Source: Caenorhabditis remanei
Taxonomy: Eukaryota > Nematoda > Chromadorea > Rhabditida > Rhabditidae
DNA length: 64,000 bases
Direction of reading: 5' to 3'
NCBI RefSeq assembly: GCF_010183535.1
Contig: NC_071331.1
Coordinates: 10,664,001-10,728,000, forward strand
Shown: piece by piece, positions 12,511 through 22,044 of the stretch
Numbering within the stretch: the stretch's first letter is position 1
How the letters are laid out: the number at the start of each line of letters is the position of its first letter
Program-made: the position numbers and the translations under genes
Notes under the pieces: generated by a model
Database searches by the model: none
What the model was told of the DNA's origin: nothing
The model's input: only the letters and a program-made list of their open reading frames with translations

Positions 12511-15500
12511 GGGAGTCTCTTTGCGGATCGGAGTGTCTATTGTAGACACGTCTTTCCTTATAGCTATCGATATCGCCCTCTCCCCTCGCCGGATATTCGC
12601 TGAATTCTTCTGAATTCTGTATTTCCGAAGGGGATCGGTGGTCAATTACAGCATTTGGATTGATACCCTACAATCGATTCCTCGGATCTAAGACGTTGTC
12701 TGAATGTCTGAGAACCCGGAACCCCTGCTAAGCAGCCGCAAGGCAGCGAAGCGGTCGGGAAGCCGAGTTTTTAGACTGAAGGATGATATGAAAAACTGGG
12801 GGTCCTCGACCTCGTGTATGATTTTGATGTTTCGGATGCTCCTTTTGAAGGATTATCGGCATTTGTCTCCAGCTCCTCGGAGCGCGAGCAGTTCCGATAA
12901 CCGATTCCCTGCCGAGCGGTCAGCAGTTTTTACTGCGTACGACCCCTCTCGTGGGACAAGGATCCCTCGAAATGTTGATGTTTACATGGGATCTTGGGTC
13001 GGTTTGGTTTTGTTCAGCTCACTAGGCTTCATCGGTTTGATTCCGACCCGCCGAACGTGTTGAATTAAGTACCGAGCAGGCTGGCCCCCTCGTGTGAAGC
13101 CCGACTGGCTTACCAGATACGGTTTTGAGCTTATCGGCGCGTGTTATTGACTAGCGAAAGAGATGCCAGGCAAGAGACGATCAGACTCCTCCCTCTGGAG
13201 GGCAGTCCCTGTCCCGCCTCAGGTGCTCCATTTTCTGCGTTAGTTAGGGACTGTAAGCTCTGTGCCCACCCGTTTCCCCCTAGCGGCTCCCATCCACTAA
13301 CCGTGGTCGTCTTGCCGGCAAGGGTCTCCGGTCGGCATATGAATACAGAAGCCTCGGGTAAGGTAGGCCACGGATCAGTGCGTATGCCATTTCCGTAACC
13401 GGCCCCTCGAGTTAACACGCCCCAATGAGAATTCATTAGACGTTCCGTTAGTCTTTCCTCGCCCCATCATCATCCGATGTGCTTCAGCCAATTTCTGCGC
13501 TAGTAGAATTCTTCTGAAGTGATTCGGGATGATTCGGCAGTTTTTTTTGAAAACATTTAGCGGAAAAACGTACTGTATCTGGCCCATCATCGGGACTCAG
13601 AATTTTCGTAAGCCGTCAGTAGATAGCAAGCGAGCCTTCGGATAATCTTCTATTGCTCCGGTTAAGAGCTTGACAGGAAATATTATTTCCTCGACCGCAC
13701 GACCCACGCAATTCTGGAAGTTCGACCAATGGCGTTAATGCGAGCCTCGGCGATTCGATCTCCCTCGATGTATTTCGAGTCTTTCGAATCCCCCTCACCT
13801 CGATAATACACCTAGTCAATTCTTCTAGTGTTTCATCCGATTCGCTCCCTCGCTTTCAGCTTTCTAGGTAGAGAGTCGATTTAGTCCATCGGTTGTTCGA
13901 ACACCCACTGGTTTAGTAGCAGGATTCTGAAGGGTTAAGGCTGATGCCTAATTTCGAAAACATCAACGCAAGCGTTGCATTGTGAGTAGATCCGAAGCGA
14001 TCGAGCAGTCGGTACCCTCTGTTTACCTGATATGAAAACTAGCGGCCTATTAGGTAATATCGACTCACTAATATCCACTCTCTATCCCAAGAAAACGCTA
14101 CTATCGCATAAAAATTTGAGTAATTTCGCACTTGTCTTCTGTGTTAGAACCTCCAATGGAAAGGAACTACGCCTAAGCTCGCCGGTTCGACAGACGCTTT
14201 TCAAGCATCTGAACTCGCCGATCCTCAGACGACCATTCCCTACTGCGGAGCATTTGGTGCTAGCTAGTCATCCGTTCAATTTGATTCGGAGAGCTACGCA
14301 TTGAATGGGTTCCAGATCGTTCGGTCTCACCGAGGCATGTTGAATTTCGTATCGAGATCGGAGCCCCATATGGGCCTACTCCCCTCGGATACATGCAATT
14401 AGGAATTCAGCCGACTCCGTACACATCGATTCGAAAACTGACCTAACTGCCAGAAGACTTAGTTGGAGAATTATATGCTCTTCGGCGACCGACATATTCA
14501 GTAGCGTGTTAACGTGAGCTGAAACAGTCACCCCGGTTATTCTGGCTTTTTGGATCATTCCCCCTCGTAGCTAGCCGCAAGGTTGGTTATTCGGTGATCG
14601 TCCCCAATGAGCTATAGGATAGTCGGCCGTGTTAGTGCGAGAGAGTGTCTTTCGGATGCTCTTCCGGTTACAGGATTTGAGGAGGATACTCCCTATGGAG
14701 CATCCTCTGGCCCCCCGGAGCGTGGATTACGCTCTGGGGAGAGTTTCTAGTACTGGATCACGTTCAGAGATGACTTCAGTCAGCGATTCGGTGTAACCTT
14801 CGCCGAAGCATATCCCTCGATTTCGAGTGAGACCCTTCAGAGCGGAGATATACTCGAATCCTATGGCCCCCCGGAGCATGGGTTCTAGGACCCACTGCTC
14901 CAGGGCGCCATTGACTATGAGATCCTCGGGACCAGATTTGGTGCTATCAGATCCGCCTATTGGAAGATGTGTACGAAGTACGGAATCAGAGTTTCGATTC
15001 TGAATCCTAGATATTCGATCATACTTAACACGGAACTCTGAGTATCTCGTGAAAGATGTTCATTATCGAGAGTAGTTTGACCGAAATAGACTTATATTCT
15101 CCCCCAGTGGGCGAGTGTGAGCACGTTTCCCTCGAACTGCAAAGGAATTCTTGAAGCACAGATTCTTCTTTAGAATCTCGCTGTCTCGCATGGGATTTGG
15201 TGTATTCTAAAACGGATTTTCGGCAGTTTCACGTCAGGTCGCGTGGCTTTTGTACTTTTTTTGTACATTACTGACTGTGAATACACCCTCGAAATCTGAA
15301 GGTTGTCTAACAACCATTGTCGACAATACTACCAATCTGGAAACCCACTCGATAACCACATCTGGATGAGAGAAAGAGCATAAACTAGTGGTGCTTTAGT
15401 CTTCGGTGTAGGCAGATGTGAGCGATAAGCCGCAGTTCTATAACTCCGGTTTCTCCCTCGAATCTCTCAGTAGCTGTGAGCAGTCGTTTATGATTGCGGA

Positions 15501-15959
15501 CCCTTTCTGTCATTCGATAGAAAACCCGAAATTTAGCTTACGATTACACTAGACCCTCAGATTAAGCGCATCACGGAATCCGTTATGATTCCGAAGCCTC
15601 TTGTCAGATATCCTTTGGTATTCTGAGCCTTTTGTAGCATCATATTTGTGATGTTTCTCCCGCTGAAACGGGATGAATCTTTCCGATGAAATCGAGCATC
15701 TCGGATGAATTCTGGTGTTGAATCATACTTTATGAGATCAAAGTGAAGCGGGCTCGATACAATTGCTGACCTCGAAAGAGATAGATTGTACTGCTTCCTC
15801 GTATACTGTCGTATACGATTATGATTCATGCCACGTCTCTAGTACATTCTGAGTAACGACTTCGATTTCGTTGCAAAAGAGTGTTTGTATTGCTGAAAAG
15901 GGCGATTTCTTGTGTTGAAGAGATCGTCTGGTTGAGGCGAATGACTTGCCAGCTGTGAC

Positions 15960-16215
15960 CGATAAATGGGTGAGTCGACGCTCGAGGGATCCTGTTTCCG
16001 CGTATTTTGAATACATCAGTGAAACCCCGTTGCGTCGATCGGAGAACCCGTAGAACAGTCAGCAGTCTCTTCCGGCGAAAAATAAAGTAACCGGAACCAG
16101 CATAATACTACTGGTGTAGACTGTTAAACGAGTGAGTCCGTGCTTGAGAATCCCTGTCTTGACGTATTTTTTAATACATCAGGTGATCTCATTTGCATTT
16201 GATTGAAAAACTCGT
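15960..16215 (+). repeat. diverged tandem repeat, two units of about 165 bases
   Basis: GTGAGTC.....CTYGAG followed by a CGTATTTT..AATACATCAG block occurs near 15970-16018 and again near 16132-16182. Weaker similarity continues to the right (AACTCGTAAAAC against AACCCGTAGAAC). Just downstream a shorter direct repeat, CAAATGGTARCCAATCCAAC, occurs near 16451 and 16525. Confidence 0.6.
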
Positions 16216-17115
16216 AAAACCTCACGTCAGTAGATTCCTGGTAAAAGAGATGGTAATTATCATTCGAAGCCTGTTGCGCCCTCGATCGATTATGAGCATT
16301 AGTGAGCGCGATCCTCAATGATCGTGTAGTGTTCATAGTCCATTCAAGTGACAGTACCCGACCGGTGGGTGCTGGAAATTCCGATGAACAGACAATCAGC
16401 ATGTCTGAAGGAAAAGTACAGTATTCCGTAGCGCTCTACTCCCACGAGCCCAAATGGTAGCCAATCCAACGGGTATTCGTTGAGTGCGAACTCTTGTTAT
16501 ACAACTTTCTGAGAAAAGTCGGAGCCAAATGGTAACCAATCCAACGGTCACCGTGGAAGTTGGGGTTTAGTGAAGCTGCATGGTCTCGGATAACCGTATC
16601 GCGGGGTTTTCCGTAGATTGCATGTAGTGGACTTAAAGTCAATAATGAGAAAAAACCCTCGGGATTTTCGGTTGGTAGCTGAAAGTTTCGAAAACAATTC
16701 GGTACTCACAACTGAATTGCTCAGAGTGCGAGGCTCTGGTGTCCGAAATTTCGGAGAATTAGGACATTTTCAGACAATTTCTGGTTCGTTATCCCTCGTC
16801 TCGACTCCTATCGATTCTCTGATCAAGAATCGAGAAGGAAGTGTTTGGTACTTCGTGTAAGGATTTCGGAAGCGTTTTCTCGATAAACAATGCCGACATC
16901 GGAGCTGGAGCGATCATTCCGTTGAGAAGCAGAGGAATCAAGATCAATCAGTCATTGCGCTTGCATTTGGCCCTCGATTGTGCACAAATCGTGGAATGGA
17001 TTCAAGACAAAACTCGTTCCGGGAGAAGTTTTCAGTTTCAAAGAGCTTCGGCTCAAACCTCATAGCTTCGCTTAAATTTCCCCGGGTCACCAGGCTAAGT
17101 TCGCCATAAAAAAGA

Positions 17116-17126
17116 CATTTTTTCAG
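17116..17126 (+). promoter_or_regulatory. splice acceptor before gag
   Basis: ACATTTTTTCAG ends at 17126, 17 bases before the gag ATG, and fits the Caenorhabditis acceptor consensus (TTTTCAG) very well. This suggests that gag is read from a spliced RNA lacking the 6.5 kb leader, or after trans-splicing of a spliced leader. Inference only. Confidence 0.55.
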
Positions 17127-17143
17127 ATCTCGATCTTGCGCTC

Positions 17144-19270
17144 ATGTCTACCGGTATCAATCGATCCCGGAACTCGTCGGTTTCCACGGAGTTGAGCTTC
17201 CGTGGGAATAAGAAGTCATCACCTCGCCTCCCGTCGATCAATTTTAAGTCGACTAAGGATGCTCTTCGTGGTGCAATTGCTCAATCCCTCGATGCTGCCT
17301 CGAAGGCTCTGGGGGAGTTGCGGAATCTTCGTGACGATCATCAAGCTGGTGAAGTGGATTGCTCCCTCGTTGATTATCTTCGAAAGAAGATGTTAGCCCT
17401 TCTGATGATGTTGGACGGCGATGAATATTTCCTCGGTCTCTTGGATAATGTTCAGCTGCTGCTATCCGAGAAGGAACGGTCTGCTCTTCGCAAAGGAGTG
17501 CTTGATTTATCATCTCGCTGTCCTCGTGAAGATATGGTGTCCGGTCTGAGACTCGGCGTCACGGAATTGGAGACTATGTTGACTACTCGTAGCTTTCCGT
17601 ATTCGGCTGAGGTTCCAGTCATTCATTTGGCTGATATATGCAAGAATATATCTACGTCACCTCGTGAAAATGGCGAGCATGCAGACGACTATAAGTCCGA
17701 GCACCTCCCCATTTTCTTGTCAAGCTCTGAGTCTTCGGATTCAGATCATGATATAGCCGATGCGTCGAAAGAAACGGTGGAAGACACTGTCACTAAACAG
17801 GTTGGCATCAAAGCGGTTCCGTCCGCTTTAGGTGAAGAGAGTCGTTCGGCCCTTGGTCCGATTCAACCCTCGATCCCTCAAACAAACGGAAACAAACGTG
17901 GATGTGCCTTGTCTTTCCCACAAGAATTCGATTCTACTGGATTCAGCAGATCGGTCGTTCCCCGCGGAGCACGCCCCGGCCTCAGTTCATTTCTGAAACC
18001 GGAGATTACGGTTTGCCCGGTATGCTCCAACGGGCATGACATCCTCGACTGCAACAGTCCAAAACGTTCGTTGTATTGTGCGAAGTACGACCTGTGCATT
18101 ATTTGCACGTCTGATTCCCATAATACATTCGGATGTCCATTGCGAATTCCGGAGATATCAGAGATTGCAGCGAATGTCTCTCAGCAGGCAGGAGCTGACG
18201 TCAATGACCGTTTTGAATCTCCAAAAACTCGAATTAGTGGTATCACTCATAATCATCATGATCCTCCTCGGAAAGAAAGCATACACTCCGTATTTGAGAA
18301 TCGTGTAGAAGTCCCTCGCTTTCATCATAGTAATCTCAATGGTTACGACGACGAAGGCGGGCGACCCTACGATCCTCGTGACGACCGCATTGGAAAGGGC
18401 GATCATCGCCGTCACCTGTCGTTTTACGATTTGGAGACCGTACTCCCCCAATTCAACGCAGATCCGATCAAGTACAGCAGGTTTGCGTATTCTTTCCACA
18501 AGATGGTCTTGATGAATCCCTCGCTTGACGACACTTTGAAGTTTACACTCCTGGAGAAAAAGCTCGTAGGAAAAGCAAAGCGCTTTCTGATCGATCTGAA
18601 TGACCCTCGTGCCGCCTTAGAAGCTACCTTGGTAGCTCTCTCAGCCGAGTTCGAGAATAATTATTCAGCGATTAACGCAGCCCTTTCGCAGTTCCGCCAG
18701 CTAACTTTCCACGAGTCGGACTTCCAACGCGCCTCTCTTGAGCTTCATGATTGCAAAGCGCTAATTATGAAGCTTCGAGAACAAGGCGAAGATGTTTCTT
18801 CACAAGCGTTCGTCCGACAACTTGTCGAAAAGCTACCGGGAAAAGTGATTAGACGTTTGAAACCGCTATATTCAAACAATCATACATTGACGGTCGAACA
18901 GGTCTTCGAGACTTACTCTGAATATCTCAGAGTCAAGAGTTTCGCGGATCGCTTCCGCCCGTCAGTGAGTAGGAATAGCTCGGAGTACCCTGACGAATCA
19001 GTAATGATTATGATGGAAGTTCCGCCTAATCCTCCACCTCGTAAATCTGGTAAAAAGAACCAGAAGCCTCTAGTTTCTTCGGTTGTTGGACCGGCATCAG
19101 CTCGCCCGGAAATTTCAAATGATGGCCGAGCTATCGCCGCACCGACTATTCCGTCGAAAGGATTGGGCCGTCGACCAGCTCATCATCGCTCGAAGGCATC
19201 GATGAAAAAGTCTGGCGTAAATCCTAATCCAGCCACGTTTTTTCGTGGCCCCCTCGGGGGCTCGCAATAA
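17144..19270 (+). CDS. Gag-like protein of the BEL/Pao element
   Basis: 708-residue ORF starting at an ATG 18 bases after a strong splice acceptor. Residues about 290-332 hold two Cys/His knuckles, CX2CX3HX4C (CPVCSNGHDILDC) and CX2CX4HX4C (CIICTSDSHNTFGC), spaced as in the double knuckle of Pao Gag proteins. Residues about 430-600 resemble the DUF1759 Gag domain (LPQFNADPIKYSRFAYSF, then KFTLLEKKLVGKA and a leucine-rich stretch). In usual Pao elements the DUF1759 region comes before the knuckles; here the order is reversed. The C-terminus is basic. It would form the particle and bind RNA. The stop at 19268-19270 overlaps the protease frame. Confidence 0.8.
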   Translation: MSTGINRSRNSSVSTELSFRGNKKSSPRLPSINFKSTKDALRGAIAQSLDAASKALGELRNLRDDHQAGEVDCSLVDYLRKKMLALLMMLDGDEYFLGLLDNVQLLLSEKERSALRKGVLDLSSRCPREDMVSGLRLGVTELETMLTTRSFPYSAEVPVIHLADICKNISTSPRENGEHADDYKSEHLPIFLSSSESSDSDHDIADASKETVEDTVTKQVGIKAVPSALGEESRSALGPIQPSIPQTNGNKRGCALSFPQEFDSTGFSRSVVPRGARPGLSSFLKPEITVCPVCSNGHDILDCNSPKRSLYCAKYDLCIICTSDSHNTFGCPLRIPEISEIAANVSQQAGADVNDRFESPKTRISGITHNHHDPPRKESIHSVFENRVEVPRFHHSNLNGYDDEGGRPYDPRDDRIGKGDHRRHLSFYDLETVLPQFNADPIKYSRFAYSFHKMVLMNPSLDDTLKFTLLEKKLVGKAKRFLIDLNDPRAALEATLVALSAEFENNYSAINAALSQFRQLTFHESDFQRASLELHDCKALIMKLREQGEDVSSQAFVRQLVEKLPGKVIRRLKPLYSNNHTLTVEQVFETYSEYLRVKSFADRFRPSVSRNSSEYPDESVMIMMEVPPNPPPRKSGKKNQKPLVSSVVGPASARPEISNDGRAIAAPTIPSKGLGRRPAHHRSKASMKKSGVNPNPATFFRGPLGGSQ
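19221..19270 (+). promoter_or_regulatory. probable gag-to-protease frameshift region
   Basis: The protease frame is open from 19221 and has no ATG near its start, so it is probably entered from gag in the +1 (or -2) frame. Within the overlap the gag codons read ACG TTT TTT CGT GGC CCC CTC GGG GGC. A run of six T is followed at once by a GC hairpin, GGCCCCCTCGGGGGCT (19247-19262, CTCG loop). A slippery run followed by a stable stem is the usual arrangement for recoding. It could instead be a simple frameshift mutation. Confidence 0.5.
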
Positions 19271-21272
19271 ACTTGGAAACATTGGTCCCTCGGGACCGCA
19301 CAAGGTGTTGGATAGCCTCCCGTCGCTCGGTATATCGTTGTACCCTGTCCCCCACACTCTTGTCGATAAGAGCTCGGGCGATATCTCTTCCTTGCCGTTT
19401 TTTGTCCTTCGTACTTCGGAAGGGAAATTCGTTCTTGCCCTAGCGGACACCGGCGCTTCAATCTCAGTTTTATCTCAAAACTGTGCGAAACGTCTAGGTC
19501 TCTCCCCTACGGCATACAGAACAACGGCAATCAAGGGTGTAGGGAAGACGATCACCGAAAGACTGAGCATCTATCAAATATCTTTTGCAACAACTGGTAT
19601 ACCTGTTGAAGTTTCCGTGTCTGGAATCTCTCGTTTTCCCGAGTTTAAGTTCTTCTGTCCTCGACTTGGAGCGATAGATAATAACTTTCTTCGTGATCTG
19701 CAAATCGACCCCCGAACCATGTTGAGAGACCGGTCTTTCAATGGCCGTCCCCTCGATATGATCGTCGGGAACGATATGCTAGCCCACGTTTTGGGAAATT
19801 CGAATAGAGTCCTCCTTCCTTCGGGAAGGTACGTGGAAATTTCTCCATTTGGTCCGATTATTTTTCCAGCTCCTCGAGTGCTCCAGTTCCCATCTCGGAT
19901 TGTTACCCAAGCAAGCTCTCCCCATCTCACCGCGGACAATCTCTCTCGTATTGCCCCCTCGAAAGTTCCAACCGATATCTTCACCACCGACCTCGCACAA
20001 TCTCGTCTCAATGTGAAACCCGGCCCCCTTCATGTCGTCTCAAGTAATCTCAATGATGTCCGAAGCTCACTTCAAGTCGCCTTCAACTCATGGATTCACC
20101 CTCATCTTGGCCCGGATATGAATCTTCAACTCGGAATTAGTGGCAGGAATTCCGCTCATGTCGTCAATCCACAAGGAACGTGCAACCTCGTGCAAAATGG
20201 TCTAGGAATCTCTCATCGCGGAACATCGGATGGACAGTATGGTAGAGAAACTCCCCGGTTTCTGACGGAGGCTTGCGAAGGTACCTCAATCCCTCGACTG
20301 GAACCTCGGAAAACTCAGGATAATGGTAAGCTGATGGTCCCTCGATGCCTCGGAATTCATTGTTTCAATGATACCGAGCTCATCCCGGAGCCAAAAGGAC
20401 GGATGGTGAAATCTTCTCACGTCTCGACGGCACTTCAATGGGTTAACCATTCGTTGAAGAACGGCGATGAAGGAAAGAGATTATCGAAAGTCAAAGTACA
20501 GGGTCTTAGCGAAACGTTGAATAAAGCAGATTCGAACTTTCCGGACTTGGATGTTGGTCGTTCTGGCACATCCATAGGAGGGATGAAAATTCCGTCCGCC
20601 CCGGATTCAGATGCTTGTCGTTCAGGCACATCTGGAGATGGCGCAGATCGGAAAGTCCCGACTTTGGACGCTGGTCGATCAGGCGCATCCAATATAAGGA
20701 TTGGACTAAAGTCATCTGGTCCCGGGAAAATCTCCGATAGTGGTTCCCCTCGAAATGCTAATTCTTTGGCCTTCGACGGTACACCTCGCCCGGATACCCC
20801 TCGGCCAGTCGAATCAGCCACGGACTTGGATGTTGGTCGTTCTGGCACATCCAAAGAAGGGATAAAGATTCCGTCCGCCCCGGATTCAGATGCTTGTCGT
20901 TCAGGCACATCTGGAGATGGCGCAGATCGGAAAGTCCCGACTTTGGACGCTGGTCGATCAGGCGCATCCAATGTAATGGATGACTTAACGAAGCCATCAG
21001 GTCCCGCGATCTCTCATGGTGATGATGGACCCCCAGACACTGTTAATCAGAGTCCAGGTGTCAGTTATCCAATGATGTCTGCTCGTCCTGACGGCGTTGA
21101 TCTGGCGAAAGCTCGACTATCCAGTCACCGTGTCCGGCCTTCCAACCCTCGCATACCGAAAGCCAAGCTTGCATGTTATGCCTGCATAACGCAAACAGCC
21201 GGGCCTCAGACCCCCCGGAGTGTTGACAGTCTCCTGGTCCCCGAATCAGGTTCCTGTCCCACTCCAAACTAA
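19245..21272 (+). CDS. Pao-type aspartic protease ORF with long low-complexity tail
   Basis: About 675 residues in the frame +1 to gag, from about 19221 or 19245 (GTG; no ATG) to a stop 52 bases inside the 3' LTR. FVLALADTGASISVLS near residue 65 is the catalytic aspartate motif of retroviral-type proteases. MIVGNDMLAHVL about 115 residues later fits the second conserved block of Pao proteases (DUF1758). The enzyme would cleave Gag. After about residue 215 the protein is Ser/Gly/Pro/Arg-rich and unlike any polymerase. It includes a 151-base direct repeat (LDVGRSGTS ... LDAGRSGASN twice). Reverse transcriptase, RNase H and integrase are absent where they should follow. Confidence 0.75.
   Translation: MAPSGARNKLGNIGPSGPHKVLDSLPSLGISLYPVPHTLVDKSSGDISSLPFFVLRTSEGKFVLALADTGASISVLSQNCAKRLGLSPTAYRTTAIKGVGKTITERLSIYQISFATTGIPVEVSVSGISRFPEFKFFCPRLGAIDNNFLRDLQIDPRTMLRDRSFNGRPLDMIVGNDMLAHVLGNSNRVLLPSGRYVEISPFGPIIFPAPRVLQFPSRIVTQASSPHLTADNLSRIAPSKVPTDIFTTDLAQSRLNVKPGPLHVVSSNLNDVRSSLQVAFNSWIHPHLGPDMNLQLGISGRNSAHVVNPQGTCNLVQNGLGISHRGTSDGQYGRETPRFLTEACEGTSIPRLEPRKTQDNGKLMVPRCLGIHCFNDTELIPEPKGRMVKSSHVSTALQWVNHSLKNGDEGKRLSKVKVQGLSETLNKADSNFPDLDVGRSGTSIGGMKIPSAPDSDACRSGTSGDGADRKVPTLDAGRSGASNIRIGLKSSGPGKISDSGSPRNANSLAFDGTPRPDTPRPVESATDLDVGRSGTSKEGIKIPSAPDSDACRSGTSGDGADRKVPTLDAGRSGASNVMDDLTKPSGPAISHGDDGPPDTVNQSPGVSYPMMSARPDGVDLAKARLSSHRVRPSNPRIPKAKLACYACITQTAGPQTPRSVDSLLVPESGSCPTPN
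20542..20972 (+). repeat. 151-base direct repeat inside the protease ORF
   Basis: 20542-20692 and 20821-20972 are almost identical and stay in frame, duplicating a 50-residue block that begins LDVGRSGTS and ends LDAGRSGASN. Within each block the VGRSGTS, ACRSGTS and AGRSGAS motifs are themselves related, so the unit grew from a shorter repeat. Confidence 0.85.
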
Positions 21273-21943
21273 AAAGTAATTTGTATTACTAAATTATTCT
21301 AATTTAGTTTATACTTATTACGTATTTTACTTTCTGTTAATTAACTCCCTTCTTCCCTGTCCCTTTAACCCCATTTCAGGCGGAAGTAATATTCCACAAT
21401 TCAAGTTGCCGCCTTTCTGTCGTGTCTGCGTCTCTCCAGTCAAAGGCGCACGCTGTTTCCAACGTCCACAGGTCTCGCCACGCGCACACCTACTCAACGA
21501 CTGTGACCGTACTCGACCGACTCCCCTCGCTTGGCCTAAAGCCATTAATAATTCAGTGTTGTTCCTTTGTTCTCTCTTTAAGAGTTGTTATTATTGTGTT
21601 TTGTAAGAGAAGTTGTTAGAGAGCGACTTGTAGTCCCTCGAGAACCCCCGATACGTGTATCGGGCGCTTGCAGAGTCACTACTATGTTCCCTCGATAACC
21701 CTTTTCCCCTTAATTCGTATTGTATTGTAAAAGGCAGAACCGAATAGGTTTTTAATGCAGTTCCTCGCGGGACATGCTTTTTCCCTATAATAAATGGTTC
21801 TTGTAAATACTTGAGTTGTCAGCACATCGGGCGCTTCCTTTAAAACCACTGAACCACCTTATTGGAAGTATAAATTGGGCTCATGTTCCCACCCTACTCG
21901 GCACATTACCGGCGGCCTTCTGGAGACAGAAGGGGTGGCCACA
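21221..21943 (+). repeat. 3' LTR
   Basis: 723 bases, one difference (21644) from the 5' LTR. The protease ORF runs into its first 52 bases. No clear polypurine tract precedes it: the ten bases before the LTR are CCCCCCGGAG, which is unusual for plus-strand priming. The right target duplication, ATAGG, is 21944-21948. Confidence 0.92.
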
Positions 21944-22044
21944 ATAGGTGTAAGAGAAACCATTAACAGCAATAAAAAATGTTTCAGTTTGTTTTGATCA
22001 ACATCAATAATGTTTTTCAATTAGTGTGAATGTTTTACTGAAAC

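Larger units (their letters stand above)
10673..17126 (+). other. 6.5 kb non-coding leader of the retrotransposon
   Basis: No open frame here resembles a known retroelement protein. The longest, 11566-12135, simply follows a degenerate tandem repeat of about 185 bases. The segment is richer in C and G than its host surroundings and carries dozens of CCCTCG or CCTCG copies in one orientation. It contains three blocks of internal duplication, listed separately. It ends at a strong splice acceptor just before gag, so it may be removed as an intron from the gag mRNA. Whether it once held pol cannot be told. Confidence 0.6.
9930..21943 (+). mobile_element. BEL/Pao-type LTR retrotransposon, pol-less, recent insertion
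   Basis: A 12,014-base element bounded by two 723-base direct LTRs beginning TGTTGACAG and ending GGCCACA. It is flanked by the 5-base duplication ATAGG (9925-9929 and 21944-21948). The LTRs differ at one base (G at 10353, A at 21644), so insertion is recent. Coding content is limited to a gag-like ORF with two Pao-type zinc knuckles and a DUF1759-like region, and a protease ORF with DTGAS. No reverse transcriptase, RNase H or integrase is seen in any frame. The 6.5 kb from the 5' LTR to gag is non-coding and full of degenerate repeats. It is therefore non-autonomous: it must have been moved by the enzymes of a related full element. The hexamer CCCTCG is strongly over-represented on the plus strand throughout. 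Confidence 0.9.

Noticed and set aside
12704..13063. 119-codon frame in the leader as a possible lost pol part
   Set aside because: No reverse transcriptase, RNase H or integrase motif can be read in it.
14520..14527. Minus-strand CTGTTTCA inside the retrotransposon
   Set aside because: Isolated, in GC-richer element DNA without the AT-rich context of the other units.
20435..20971. 178-codon minus-strand frame opposite the protease tail
   Set aside because: Antisense shadow of the 151-base direct repeat in the protease ORF.
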